A stretch of DNA of 64,000 nucleotides from Paraglaciecola arctica (GTDB lineage Bacteria; Pseudomonadota; Gammaproteobacteria; Enterobacterales; Alteromonadaceae), in assembly GCF_018861065.1 (NCBI RefSeq), contig NZ_JAHKQO010000045.1, positions 248,001 to 312,000 on the forward strand, read 5' to 3'. How positions within the stretch are numbered: position 1 is the first letter of the stretch; each line of letters opens with the position of its first letter. A program made the translations under genes and the position numbers. This document shows, in pieces, positions 10,032 through 19,188 of the stretch. Below the pieces are notes generated by a model. It saw only the letters and a list, made by a program, of their open reading frames with translations, did not search any database and was not told the origin of the DNA.

Positions 10032-10061
10032 TTGACATATTAACTTTAAACTGACTAAACT
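10032..10061 (+). promoter_or_regulatory. Likely promoter of the yjf cluster
   Basis: A perfect -35 element TTGACA (10032-10037) is followed after 18 bases by TAAACT (10056-10061), a four-of-six match to the -10 element. It lies about 75 bases ahead of the yjfI start in an AT-rich gap. Confidence 0.45.
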
Positions 10062-10134
10062 GTGACACGTAATATCACTGATGGCTATCATCTTTGAATT
10101 ACACATTAGTCATTAGCCTTACAGGAGAGTAGCC

Positions 10135-10524
10135 ATGACTTGGGATCTTAACCAACTTGAGACCCTTTTATCAAACAACCAAGATTTGGTTGTGACTAAA
10201 GAAGAAAATTGTTTATTAGTAGCAAATAGCGATGGAATCGACGCTTGGTTAGCCATTAGTGGTGAACAGATTTTGGTTGAAACACTATTGTTTGCCAAGA
10301 ACGAAGTCAAAGATTGCGCGCTACTGAACGAAGAAATTTTAAAAACCCACATGCTATTCCCATTGACAACGGTAGGAATTTCGCAAGTCGCGGGTGAAGA
10401 GTATTACACGGCGTTTGGTTCGTTGAGTTCACAGTCAAAAGCTGAGAGCGTTATGATTGAACTAGCTACTCTGTTTCAAAATGTAGAAGCATTTTTAGAC
10501 GCTTATCAAGATCACTTGCAGTAA
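10135..10524 (+). CDS. yjfI: YjfI family protein (DUF2170)
   Basis: The 129-residue acidic protein matches the DUF2170/YjfI family by sequence character and above all by position, as the first gene of the yjf cluster directly before a PspA-like gene. It begins MTWDLNQLETLL and has no signal peptide or membrane span, so it is cytoplasmic. A good ribosome site (AGGAGAG) precedes the ATG. The function is unknown; the conserved linkage with PspA/IM30 proteins suggests a role in membrane-stress response. The gap to yjfJ is 15 bases with an AGGAGAG site, so the two are co-transcribed. Confidence 0.85.
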   Translation: MTWDLNQLETLLSNNQDLVVTKEENCLLVANSDGIDAWLAISGEQILVETLLFAKNEVKDCALLNEEILKTHMLFPLTTVGISQVAGEEYYTAFGSLSSQSKAESVMIELATLFQNVEAFLDAYQDHLQ

Positions 10525-10539
10525 CCGAGGAGAGTTAAT

Positions 10540-11226
10540 ATGTCAGTTTGGAGAAAATTAATCACCGCAGTAAAAGGCGGCGCAACTGAAGCAGCACAAT
10601 CTGTTGCCGATAGTCAGGCAATTCGTATTCTTGAGCAAGAAATTCGTGAAGCTAAAGACGAGTTACGTAAGTCTGATCACGCCAGAACTCAAATTTTAGC
10701 TAAGTGTAAACTTGCTCAGCAAAAAGTAGATAGTTTACAAGCTTCTATTGAACAATACGAAGCTCATGCACGTAAGGCCGTGGATACCGATCGTCAGTTA
10801 GCCCTAGATTGTGCGCAAAAAGTCGGTGATTTACGTGCTGAACAAGAAGGCGAACAAAAGTACCTTGATCAGTTTAAGCAGTCAGAAAAACAACTTGCTG
10901 CGAATATCAGCCAAGCTAAATCAAACTTGAAGCGTTTAGAGCAACAAGTTGATATGGTAAAGGCCACTGAATCAGTTCAAAAAGCTCAGGTAGCTGTGTC
11001 ATCTAGACATTTAGGTGCTAACAGTAAAATGAAAACCGCAACTGAATCATTATCCAGAATCCAAGATAAACAAAACTTACGTAATGCTGAATTGCAAGCG
11101 GCTGAAGAACTTGCTACTGAAGAGTCGAGTGACGATTTAAGTAAACGTTTAGCAGAAGCTGGTATAGCAGGTGGAAGTGGAAGTGCATCTGCAGATGATG
11201 AATTAAGCCGAATATTAGGCAAATAG
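10540..11226 (+). CDS. yjfJ: PspA/IM30 family protein YjfJ
   Basis: PspA/IM30 proteins are ESCRT-III-like coiled-coil proteins that bind and stabilise stressed membranes from the cytoplasm. The 228-residue product starts MSVWRKLITAVKGG, the amphipathic N-terminal helix of this family. It continues as a nearly uninterrupted coiled coil rich in Ala, Gln, Glu and Lys (about 25-200) and ends in a short glycine/serine linker and a DDELSRILGK tail. It is the second gene of the cluster and the length is as expected. Confidence 0.92.
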   Translation: MSVWRKLITAVKGGATEAAQSVADSQAIRILEQEIREAKDELRKSDHARTQILAKCKLAQQKVDSLQASIEQYEAHARKAVDTDRQLALDCAQKVGDLRAEQEGEQKYLDQFKQSEKQLAANISQAKSNLKRLEQQVDMVKATESVQKAQVAVSSRHLGANSKMKTATESLSRIQDKQNLRNAELQAAEELATEESSDDLSKRLAEAGIAGGSGSASADDELSRILGK

Positions 11227-11256
11227 ATTATTGGCTTTTTAAGTTAAATAAGGCAA

Positions 11257-12309
11257 TTGATGTTTATTAGAATACGCAAGATGTTGAGTCGAGTGTTTGC
11301 CGAGATGCGCTGGTACAGTATTGTACTGGCGCTTCTTTTTTACGGATTAACAAGTTGGATCTTGTTGAGTCTGGTAGGTGAAGATTCCTTAACAAATTCC
11401 GTAGATTTTATTTATTGGTTAGTCGTTACAGGCTCAACCGTTGGCTATGGTGACTTATCTCCTAGCACAACTGCCGGTAAATACTTAGTTTCCTTTTACA
11501 TTATTCCATTAGGTCTAAGTATTTTTGCCCTTGTTTTAGGGCGTATTGCGAATTGGGTATCGAATCAGTGGCAAAAAGGAGCAAGAGGTTTGAAAAGTTT
11601 AAATATTGAAGATCATATTCTTGTGCTGGGTTGGAATGGTCATCGCACTATACGATTATTAGAGTTGTTAATTCGAGAACGCACTTCCTTTGAAAACGAT
11701 CCAGCAATAGTGCTATGTGTAAGGGCAGATATCATTAATCCATTACCCGGCCAAATTGAATTTGTCAAAGTTTCTACTTTTAGTAACGACTCAGATATGG
11801 ATAGGGCTTGTGTAGACAAAGCAAGTGTTGTTTTAATGGATAATCCAGAAGATGATCTTACTATGACTACGGCTTTATACTGCAGCCAGCGTAATCCAAG
11901 TGCACAAATGGTAGCCTATTTCAACGATGAAAGTTTAGTAGGACTATTACAGAAACACTGTCCTAATGTTGAATGTACTCCAAGTGTTGCCGTAGAGATG
12001 TTAGCTAAATCGGCGTTTGATCCTGGTTCAAGTTTGTTACATCATGATCTTTTAGATATTAACCATGGACAGGCACAATACTCGGTTAGCATTCCTGCGC
12101 ATATTCCACCATTAAAAATTGAACATATTTTTGAAACACTTAAACGTAAATATCGCGCTACTTTGATAGGTATGGTCAAAGCAGACGACAAGTTAAATAT
12201 TCAAGTTAATCCAGATTTAGATTTAATGCTCTCCCCCGGTGATAAGATTTTTTATATTGCGGATGAGCGAATAATCAAATTTCAATGGGATGATTTTGTA
12301 GATAATTAA
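11257..12309 (+). CDS. Potassium channel with RCK-like cytoplasmic domain
   Basis: The 350-residue product has two membrane segments flanking a pore loop with the potassium filter VTGSTVGYGDLSP (about residues 58-70). A cytoplasmic part of roughly 240 residues resembles a TrkA-N/RCK regulatory domain. Its nucleotide-binding loop reads DHILVLGWNGH, a variant of the usual GxGxxG, so binding of NAD may be altered. The gene is inserted between yjfJ and yjfK, with 30 and 12 bases to its neighbours, so it belongs to the transcript. Its placement suggests ion flux is part of the membrane-stress response run by this cluster. Confidence 0.9.
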   Translation: MMFIRIRKMLSRVFAEMRWYSIVLALLFYGLTSWILLSLVGEDSLTNSVDFIYWLVVTGSTVGYGDLSPSTTAGKYLVSFYIIPLGLSIFALVLGRIANWVSNQWQKGARGLKSLNIEDHILVLGWNGHRTIRLLELLIRERTSFENDPAIVLCVRADIINPLPGQIEFVKVSTFSNDSDMDRACVDKASVVLMDNPEDDLTMTTALYCSQRNPSAQMVAYFNDESLVGLLQKHCPNVECTPSVAVEMLAKSAFDPGSSLLHHDLLDINHGQAQYSVSIPAHIPPLKIEHIFETLKRKYRATLIGMVKADDKLNIQVNPDLDLMLSPGDKIFYIADERIIKFQWDDFVDN

Positions 12310-12321
12310 ATAGGCGCGCAA

Positions 12322-12969
12322 ATGTTTAGTAAATTATTTGGTAAGAAAGAAACCCACACAAAACCTAAAGCACCCGAAATTATGGGTTTGTACTTAGGAG
12401 GTTCATTTGAACTCGATCCACTTAAACTGCGTTTAATTGAACCTGAGTTAATGATTGAAGAAGCCGCGAGCCAACACCTGATCCAAGCTGTAGGTGAAGT
12501 AAATTTAGATACCGGCGGCAAAATATTGCGCTTTTACACAGATGACGATGCATTTTTACAGGTAATATTAGATGGTGGAGAAACCGAAAATCACATTACA
12601 GATGTCAAGCTATGGTACTTTTACGAAACTAAAACCATAGGTACAGAGGCGCAATGGAAACAAACCATCGCATCGGGTATATCCAAACCCAGCTATCAAC
12701 TTGAAGATGCGCAATACCAGCGAGTATGGGATGCAGTAGGTGACGTATCCCCTCCAGTGGCAATGACAGAAAAGACCTACGAACAAGATGGTGATACCAG
12801 CGAAACCGATCAATTTGTGATGTTATATGAACGTCAACTTGACGGAGACGAAACGGAAACGTTATTAGTGACGGCGGAAGAAAAATTAGTGAATAACAAT
12901 TTTGACCGGTGCTTAGTGATCAGTACTGGCTTTAATATTGGACAAGCAGATATAACGATTAATGGCTAA
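12322..12969 (+). CDS. yjfK: YjfK family protein (DUF2491)
   Basis: The 215-residue acidic cytoplasmic protein matches the DUF2491/YjfK family and stands at the expected place in the yjf order. It begins MFSKLFGKKETH, contains GGSFELDPLKLRL and ILRFYTDDDAFLQVI, and has no membrane span or signal peptide. The function is unknown. It follows the channel gene by 12 bases. Confidence 0.85.
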   Translation: MFSKLFGKKETHTKPKAPEIMGLYLGGSFELDPLKLRLIEPELMIEEAASQHLIQAVGEVNLDTGGKILRFYTDDDAFLQVILDGGETENHITDVKLWYFYETKTIGTEAQWKQTIASGISKPSYQLEDAQYQRVWDAVGDVSPPVAMTEKTYEQDGDTSETDQFVMLYERQLDGDETETLLVTAEEKLVNNNFDRCLVISTGFNIGQADITING

Positions 12970-13025
12970 CAATTAATTGATATTATTGACTCAAATAAAT
13001 ACAACCTAATAAAAAAGGAAAAATA

Positions 13026-13442
13026 ATGGACGCAATATTAAATTCAATATCAGGCTTGGGAAACTTTGCGCTGTATTTTGTAGTTTCAATCTTGTTGTTA
13101 TTTGTGTTTAAAGTGGTGTACGCCTTTGTCACTCCCCACGATGAGTGGGCATTGGTTAAGGTCCACAAAAATCAAGCCGCCGCTATAGGATTTGGTGGCG
13201 CCATGATAGGTTTTAGTATTGCCTTAGCCGGAGCTGTTGCTAATTCAGAGTTTTTGATTGATTTTGTTGTTTGGGGGGTAGTGGCAATCATAGCTCAGTC
13301 CCTAGCTTTTGCATTATTGCGTTTTACCTTTATGCCCAAAATTGCCGATAGAATTGACAAAAATGAAATCTCTGCAGGGACAATTTTAGCGGCCGTTTCT
13401 ATTTCTGTTGGGCTGCTTAACGCTGCTTGTATGAGTTATTAG
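13026..13442 (+). CDS. yjfL: DUF350 family membrane protein YjfL
   Basis: The 138-residue protein has four hydrophobic segments, a typical DUF350/YjfL pattern. Landmarks are the first span FALYFVVSILLLFVFKVVYAFV, the polar loop TPHDEWALVKVHKNQAAAIGFGGAMIGF and the final span GTILAAVSISVGLLNAACMSY. An AAAAAGGA ribosome site precedes the ATG. The protein acts in the inner membrane. The role is unknown, but DUF350 proteins are commonly found beside PspA-like genes. Confidence 0.88.
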   Translation: MDAILNSISGLGNFALYFVVSILLLFVFKVVYAFVTPHDEWALVKVHKNQAAAIGFGGAMIGFSIALAGAVANSEFLIDFVVWGVVAIIAQSLAFALLRFTFMPKIADRIDKNEISAGTILAAVSISVGLLNAACMSY

Positions 13443-13451
13443 GAGAGCCCT

Positions 13452-14066
13452 ATGCAATCCCACAAAATTAAGCGTTCAAAGTCGATCAATCTGAGCAATA
13501 TGCGAAAAAGTTTTAGTGTTAAACCATTAGCACTAGGCGTTGCCGCAATCTTTCTTTCAGCTTGTGGAGACGAACAAGAAGCCACTGTATTTACAAACGT
13601 AGATGAGTGTACTAATGCTAACCCAGAGTTTGCAGAACAATGCAAAACCGCCTACGAAGAAGCTTTACTAGAAGCTGAGCGAACTGGCCCCAAATACAAC
13701 ACTCAAAGTGATTGTGAATCCGAGTTCGGTAACAACCAATGTAGAGTGGTACAACGGGATTCAGGCTCTTTTTTCATGCCATTTATGGCGGGCTACATGC
13801 TAAGCAATATTATGTCGCCTCGAGGGTATTACTCGCAACCAATGTTCACTTCGTATTCTCGGTACTCACCCTATCGAAACAGATGGATAGGCGCTGATGG
13901 TTACGATTTTGGTGACCAACGTACCCGAAATATGCGAGTGAATGAAAAAGCCCTAAAACCTAAACCTACAGTGACTAAAACTATGAGTCGAGGCGGTTTT
14001 GGTAGTAGTGTAAGAGCTAAATCAAGTTGGGGCAGTAGCTCTAAAAAAGGTGGTTGGGGTGGTTAA
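13452..14066 (+). CDS. yjfM: DUF1190 family lipoprotein YjfM
   Basis: The 204-residue product has a basic N-terminus, then a hydrophobic stretch and a lipobox (IFLSACGD, about residues 34-41), marking a lipoprotein. The body has four further cysteines in the region VDECTNANPEFAEQCKTAYEE and SDCESEFGNNQCRVV, a DUF1190 signature. The C-terminal third is rich in Gly, Ser, Arg and Lys (SSWGSSSKKGGWGG). It follows yjfL by nine bases with a GGAGAG ribosome site and precedes yjfC. The long pre-lipobox segment suggests the start may be at the internal ATG (MRKSFS, residue 17). Confidence 0.88.
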   Translation: MQSHKIKRSKSINLSNMRKSFSVKPLALGVAAIFLSACGDEQEATVFTNVDECTNANPEFAEQCKTAYEEALLEAERTGPKYNTQSDCESEFGNNQCRVVQRDSGSFFMPFMAGYMLSNIMSPRGYYSQPMFTSYSRYSPYRNRWIGADGYDFGDQRTRNMRVNEKALKPKPTVTKTMSRGGFGSSVRAKSSWGSSSKKGGWGG

Positions 14067-14099
14067 CCCCTGTTTTAGACGTTTTATAGCACGCCATCT

Positions 14100-15263
14100 A
14101 TGTTAAGAGTCTCTATACCCGAACGTGCCAATTGGAAAAGAAAAGCCGAGGAATTCGGCTTTAAATTTCATACTATGTATGGTGAAGCTTATTGGGATGA
14201 GTCGGCTTATTATCAATTTTCTCTACAACAAATTGAAGACGACCTAGAAGCACCCACTGAAGAAATTCAGCAGATGTGTTTAGAGGTAGTAGATAAAGTT
14301 GTGAACTCTCAGGAATTACTAGAAAAATTTCAAATTCCAGAACTTTTTTGGCAACAAATAGCTGATTCTTGGCATAAGCGAGACCCCAGTCTCTATTCCC
14401 GCTTAGACTTTGCTTATCATGGTAAAGGCCCGGCCAAATTATACGAAAATAATGCTGATACTCCCACATCATTGTATGAATCAGGATTCTGGCAATGGTT
14501 ATGGTTAGAAGAACAAGTCAATGGAGGAAAAATAGCTAAACAAGCAGATCAGTTTAACTCGCTACAAGAAAAACTCGTACACAGGTTAGCCACTATTGCC
14601 AAACACTACGATATTGACCAGATGCATTTTGCCTGTTGCCAAGATACTGATGAAGACCGCGGCACTGTGCAGTATTTACAAGACTGCGCCAAGGAATCAG
14701 GGTTACAAAGTGACTTTGTATTTATAGAAGATATTGGCCTGGCTGAATGTGGCAGTTTTAGTGATTTGCAAAACCATAAAATTGAAACTTTGTTTAAGCT
14801 TTATCCGTGGGAATTTATGCAAAGGGAAGAGTTTGGAGAATCGATAGAAAAAGCTTGTGTGAATTGGCTTGAGCCTATCTGGAAGTCGATTTTATCTAAT
14901 AAAGCCTTAATGCCTATGCTGTGGAGACTATTTCCCAATCATCCGAATTTATTGGCGGCTTATTTTGAAGATGAATTAAACCAAGCTAAAGAAACCAAAC
15001 TAGTGAAAAAACCTATCTTTTCTCGAGAAGGTGCCAATATTAGCGTAATTGATAAAGGTAAAACGGTATTACACGCCGACGGCCCATATGGTGAAGAAGG
15101 CTTTATTTACCAAGCTTATTATCCCCTGCCACAATTTGGAAATAATCATACATTAATTGGTTCATGGCTAGTGGATGATCAAGCCGCTGGAATTTCGTTA
15201 CGAGAAGATTCATCCCCTATCACCCAAGATATGTCACGTTATTTACCGCATATTATTTTGTGA
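14100..15263 (+). CDS. yjfC: Glutathionylspermidine synthase-like ATP-grasp protein YjfC
   Basis: The 387-residue protein belongs to the C-terminal synthetase family of glutathionylspermidine synthase (ATP-grasp fold), without the N-terminal amidase part, as in YjfC and YgiC. Landmarks include the N-terminal ERANWKRKAEEFGF, the acid-rich RLDFAYHGKGPAKLYENNADTP, the helical block EPIWKSILSNKALMPMLW and the nucleotide loop KPIFSREGANI near 320. It probably joins a peptide to a polyamine or another amine in the cytoplasm, though the substrates of these stand-alone enzymes are not established. It is the last of the classic yjf genes. Confidence 0.9.
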   Translation: MLRVSIPERANWKRKAEEFGFKFHTMYGEAYWDESAYYQFSLQQIEDDLEAPTEEIQQMCLEVVDKVVNSQELLEKFQIPELFWQQIADSWHKRDPSLYSRLDFAYHGKGPAKLYENNADTPTSLYESGFWQWLWLEEQVNGGKIAKQADQFNSLQEKLVHRLATIAKHYDIDQMHFACCQDTDEDRGTVQYLQDCAKESGLQSDFVFIEDIGLAECGSFSDLQNHKIETLFKLYPWEFMQREEFGESIEKACVNWLEPIWKSILSNKALMPMLWRLFPNHPNLLAAYFEDELNQAKETKLVKKPIFSREGANISVIDKGKTVLHADGPYGEEGFIYQAYYPLPQFGNNHTLIGSWLVDDQAAGISLREDSSPITQDMSRYLPHIIL

Positions 15264-15335
15264 CAATTTGACATGACTTTTGCAGAATATATCGGCCACA
15301 CTATTCTCCAATGTTTTAAACGCAGTTTAATTTAG

Positions 15336-15905
15336 ATGATTCAATCAATAAACAAAGCTTCAAATACCAAACAACAAGTTCGCTTAGTATTAGTGATAAT
15401 TTTGGTGTTCACTGCCATAGAAGTAGTGAATTTTCTTTCGGGAAGAGTGCTTAATCATCTAGGAAATATTCCACGTTATGTCCCTGGACTTAGGGGCATC
15501 ATTTTAGGCCCGTTTTTACACGGTAGTTTACAGCACTATTTTTCGAATATTATTCCGTTATGCATATTCAGTTTTCTATTGCTGCAGTATGGATTGAAAC
15601 GCTTCATGCAAATAACCTTGTGGATAGTTGTGATAACTGGATTGTTGGTGTGGCTATTTGGTCGGCCAGCAACACATATTGGTGCAAGCGGTGTTATTTA
15701 CGGCTATTTTGGTTACCTAGTCTTGGCGGGGTTTTTAAGCGGTAAATTTAAACTCATGATTATTTCTATTTTAGTCGCGTTTTTCTACGGCGGTTTGATT
15801 CTAGGTGTTTTCCCCTCAACTCCTTTTGTTTCTTGGGAATCCCACCTTTTTGGTTTTATTGTAGGCTTAGCTGGTGCAAAATTATGGGCAAAACCTTCGC
15901 CCTAG
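15336..15905 (+). CDS. Rhomboid family intramembrane serine protease
   Basis: The 189-residue protein has about six membrane segments and the rhomboid catalytic pair: serine in HIGASGVIYGYFGY (about residue 115) and histidine in WESHLFGFIVG (about 171). The oxyanion-side motif HGSLQHYFSNIIPL (about 63-76), with conserved His and Asn, is also present. It cleaves membrane-spanning substrates inside the bilayer. It lies 72 bases after yjfC on the same strand and may be co-transcribed with the stress cluster. The small size is normal for bacterial rhomboids lacking extra domains. Confidence 0.93.
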   Translation: MIQSINKASNTKQQVRLVLVIILVFTAIEVVNFLSGRVLNHLGNIPRYVPGLRGIILGPFLHGSLQHYFSNIIPLCIFSFLLLQYGLKRFMQITLWIVVITGLLVWLFGRPATHIGASGVIYGYFGYLVLAGFLSGKFKLMIISILVAFFYGGLILGVFPSTPFVSWESHLFGFIVGLAGAKLWAKPSP

Positions 15906-15964
15906 AAGATTAATACGAATATAATACGCTTAAGCAATTTTGCAGCAACGGTAACGGGTAATCA

Positions 15965-16663
15965 ATGTCAGATTCAAAACCACAAAAACAATCGGGCCTG
16001 TTAGGCAACCTAGCGTTCAACATCATAATTCCTGTTCTAATTTTAACAAACCTCAGCGGTGAAGAATATTTAGGACCTGCATGGAGTATTGTTGCAGCAC
16101 TAATTTTCCCTATAGGTTTTGGTATTTGGGATCTTAAACAAACTTCTAAAATTAATCCTTTTTCAGTATTGGGAATTGTCAGTGTTTTCTTAACTGGCGG
16201 CATCAGCTTATTAGAATTACCCGCCGAATACATTGCAATTAAAGAAGCCACTATCCCAGCCATTATTGGTGTTGCGGTGTTGTTTACTCAGAAAACCAGT
16301 AAACCTTTGTTGAAAGTATTTGTTTTAAGTGAACAGATAATTAATTGGGACAATCTCAATCAATCACTAGAAAACTCTGGAAAGAGTAACGAATTTGAGA
16401 AAAAAATGGCGATTAGTTCGTATATTGTCGCCGCGTCATTTTTCTTGTCAGCAGCATTAAATTACATTTTAGCGAAGGTGATATTGGTGAGCCCACCAGG
16501 TACCACAGAATACACCGAAGAGTTGGGCAGGATGACAGCATTGAGTTATCCAGTGATCGTGATCCCGAGTATGCTGATGTTAATTACGGCTTTGTGGTAC
16601 ATTTTTTCGCAAATCAAAAAGTTAACTGGCGAAGATTTGGAACACTTTTTAGCAGACATTTAG
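15965..16663 (+). CDS. VC0807 family membrane protein
   Basis: The 232-residue inner-membrane protein has about six hydrophobic segments and resembles the VC0807 family, related in layout to the septation protein A (YciB) group. Landmarks are LAFNIIIPVLILTNLSGEEYLGPAWSIVAALIFPIGFGIWDL and a central loop with EQIINWDNLNQSLENSG. Its biochemical role is unknown. It is on the same strand as rhomboid, 59 bases downstream, and faces the alkaline phosphatase gene tail to tail. Confidence 0.82.
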   Translation: MSDSKPQKQSGLLGNLAFNIIIPVLILTNLSGEEYLGPAWSIVAALIFPIGFGIWDLKQTSKINPFSVLGIVSVFLTGGISLLELPAEYIAIKEATIPAIIGVAVLFTQKTSKPLLKVFVLSEQIINWDNLNQSLENSGKSNEFEKKMAISSYIVAASFFLSAALNYILAKVILVSPPGTTEYTEELGRMTALSYPVIVIPSMLMLITALWYIFSQIKKLTGEDLEHFLADI

Positions 16664-16748
16664 ACGACTTGTTACGAGCTTGTATCTCGAAGCAGGAACG
16701 ATGATTTTAGGTTCACACGCTGAGAATTAGGTTGACTAAAGTAACAGG

Positions 16749-16782
16749 ATATTAGCTGGCACTTATAGATACCAGCTAATAT
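16749..16782. terminator. Perfect 11-bp inverted repeat between convergent genes
   Basis: ATATTAGCTGG (16749-16759) and its complement (16772-16782) form a perfect stem with a 12-base loop. It lies in the 150-base gap between two convergent genes, so it probably stops transcription in both directions, although the following T run is short (ATTGTT on the plus strand). Confidence 0.5.
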
Positions 16783-16814
16783 TGTTAACTAAACTTACCT
16801 GACTAAAATAACCT

Positions 16815-18107
16815 TTATTTCTTGCCCAGCAACTCAAACAGAATTTGTCCGATTTGAGTATTGTCCAAATGACCGTTAAAACGTTCGCTGGCCTTTCCCT
16901 TAGCAAATATCTGTACATCCACTCCAGTGTGACCAGAAGTAGTCCAACCAGTGTCTGAACGCTCGTCTAAAATTTTACAAATGGTCTTGTAAAAAGGTTT
17001 TGGCTCATTTGACTCAATAAGGTTTAAGCTGTTTACTTCTTCTTGTGTGAGAGCAAATCCTAATAAATCAGAAGCGACTAAACCTTTATTTTTTTCTGAC
17101 ACTAACTGTTTAGCTATTTCAGTAGGTGATGCCTTTAGATTTTTTATCCACTCAGGTTTCCAACTATAATTACCGTTGGCTCCAATAGTGAGCCCTCCGG
17201 TACTGTGATCGGCTGTAAGTACCATCAGTGTGTCAGGGTTACCGGCAATGTAATATTCCAACCATTCCAATGTCACCGCAAGATCATGCATTTCAGCCAT
17301 AGCTGAGCCTATATCATTACTGTGACCTGCCCAGTCGATTTGACTTGCTTCTATAAGTAAAAAGTACCCTTGATCATTTTCTAGCTGTTGGATAGCAGCC
17401 TTGGTTAGAACTGGTAGTCGCATTTTGTTCACACTGTCTAATGCCCAAGTCATACCTGAATCCGCAAACAATCCTAACAAAGGCTTACCTGTTGATAACG
17501 AATTTAGTTGCGATATTTTATCGATATATTGATATCCAGCTGACTTAAATTGTTCAACCAAGTTGCGATCTTCGCGAATAAAATACTTCCAACCACCTCC
17601 TAACATCACGTCAAACACAAATTGCCCGTTGGCTCTTTCATCAAAATAACTGTCGGCTATTTGATCATAATTTTGACGGCTTGCATTGTGTGCACCAAAA
17701 CTAGCGGGGGTGGCGTGATTAATCTGTGAAGTCACCGCAATACCGGTTTTGAGCCCTTTCATTTTGGCAAATTCTAAAACCGTTTGAACGGGCTTTTTAT
17801 TCACATCAACACCAATCGCTCCGTTATAAGTTTTCACTCCCGCTGACAACGCTGTTGCGCCTGCCGCAGAGTCTGTTACAAAACCAGAATCCTTGTGAGG
17901 ATGAGTACTCGACATACCAACCAACAACCTGTCAAAAACAGTTTGTTCTACTTCAGGAGTGCTAGGATCGTCAGCATACATACGATAGGCGGTAGTGTAC
18001 GCTGGGCCCATGCCATCACCAACAATCATGATAATATTCTTAGGAGTATTAGCAGCGACTACAGAGTGTGATAACACGGCTAATAGGAGGATCGTTATTT
18101 GCTTCAT
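16815..18107 (-). CDS. Alkaline phosphatase
   Basis: This enzyme removes phosphate from organic esters in the periplasm. The 430-residue precursor has a signal peptide (MKQITILLLAVLSHSVVAA). Metal and catalytic sites are intact: the Asp of NIIMIVGDGMG near 25-35, the catalytic serine in VTDSAAGATAL, the histidine motif LIEASQIDWAGHSND, TADHSTGGLTIG, and the late histidine in TTSGHTGVDVQIF. It is monocistronic, with convergent and upstream gaps. The absence of a Pho box that I can recognise leaves the regulation open, although such genes usually respond to phosphate starvation. Confidence 0.95.
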   Translation of the reverse strand: MKQITILLLAVLSHSVVAANTPKNIIMIVGDGMGPAYTTAYRMYADDPSTPEVEQTVFDRLLVGMSSTHPHKDSGFVTDSAAGATALSAGVKTYNGAIGVDVNKKPVQTVLEFAKMKGLKTGIAVTSQINHATPASFGAHNASRQNYDQIADSYFDERANGQFVFDVMLGGGWKYFIREDRNLVEQFKSAGYQYIDKISQLNSLSTGKPLLGLFADSGMTWALDSVNKMRLPVLTKAAIQQLENDQGYFLLIEASQIDWAGHSNDIGSAMAEMHDLAVTLEWLEYYIAGNPDTLMVLTADHSTGGLTIGANGNYSWKPEWIKNLKASPTEIAKQLVSEKNKGLVASDLLGFALTQEEVNSLNLIESNEPKPFYKTICKILDERSDTGWTTSGHTGVDVQIFAKGKASERFNGHLDNTQIGQILFELLGKK

Positions 18108-18234
18108 CTGGTCTCCATTGATGAAAAAGTAAAATATAATTCTGCGGAATTAAATATTAGATATTAAGAGGAAATGAAGTGTAGATTATATATATTACCA
18201 AAAAGTGAAGGTAACCCATTTTATTAGGGTAAAA

Positions 18235-19188
18235 TCAACTTTCAGAGTCTAATAACTCTCGCATTCTCTGTTGTACAACATCGACTAACAAGTCTGGTTG
18301 GAACTTAGAAATAAACCGATTACAACCTACTTTTTCAACCATAGCATCGTTAAAGCTACCACTTAACGAAGTATTTAGTGCAATAAATAAATCACTCATG
18401 CGAGGGTCTTGTCTAACTTCCGAGGTTAAGCGATATCCATCCATTTCCGGCATCTCTGCATCGGTAAACATCATCAAGATTTCATCGGTTACTATTTTGC
18501 CTTCATCAGCCCAACCACGTAGAAGGTTGAGGGCCTTTAACCCATCATTTTGTTCTATGATCTCTAGACCTAACTGACTGAGGGTTTCTCGTATTTGCCA
18601 ACGAGCTGTTGACGAATCGTCGACTATTAATACCTTTTTGCCTTTAAGATGCACCGCGACTTCTTTGTCTAACACTTCTTCAGAAATGCTAGTGTCGTAT
18701 TCAACAATTTCCGACAGCACTTTTTCTACATCGATGATTTCAACAAGTTCGATAGCACCGTTAATGTCAATTTGTGTAATAGCAGTTAAATAGTTATTTT
18801 TACCAGCAGAAGAAGGAGGAGGTTGAATATCACTCCATGAAGTGTTGATTATACGTATCACTTCTCCAATTAAGAATCCTTGCACACTTCTATTGTATTC
18901 TGTGATGATCACATTGACCGCTTCATACTCCCCCTCTTTAGCGCGCATTTTAATCGCAGCTCGGAGATCAATTACGGGTATGGATGCCCCCCTATAGTTA
19001 GTCACTCCTTTAAGGTTGGGGTGAGAACCAGGAATTTGATTCATGAAAGGTATCGTTATGACTTCTTTTATCTTGAATACATTCAAAGCAAATGTGTGCC
19101 TAGTACCCATTTTGAACATTAGTAACTCAAGTCTATTTTCACCGACTAATTTAGTACGCTGATCAACTGAAGACATTAACTCTGACAT
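18235..19188 (-). CDS. cheV: Chemotaxis coupling protein CheV
   Basis: CheV couples chemoreceptors to the kinase CheA and carries its own receiver domain for adaptation. The 317-residue product has an N-terminal CheW-like domain (about 15-165; NLKGVTNYRGASIPVIDL is the typical core). A C-terminal response-regulator receiver follows (about 185-310), with the acid pair in KKVLIVDDSSTARW, the phosphoacceptor in MMFTDAEMPEMDGYRL and the lysine in FISKFQPD. All catalytic residues are present. It is a lone gene between phoA-type phosphatase and aceA, with no other chemotaxis gene nearby. Confidence 0.95.
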   Translation of the reverse strand: MSELMSSVDQRTKLVGENRLELLMFKMGTRHTFALNVFKIKEVITIPFMNQIPGSHPNLKGVTNYRGASIPVIDLRAAIKMRAKEGEYEAVNVIITEYNRSVQGFLIGEVIRIINTSWSDIQPPPSSAGKNNYLTAITQIDINGAIELVEIIDVEKVLSEIVEYDTSISEEVLDKEVAVHLKGKKVLIVDDSSTARWQIRETLSQLGLEIIEQNDGLKALNLLRGWADEGKIVTDEILMMFTDAEMPEMDGYRLTSEVRQDPRMSDLFIALNTSLSGSFNDAMVEKVGCNRFISKFQPDLLVDVVQQRMRELLDSES

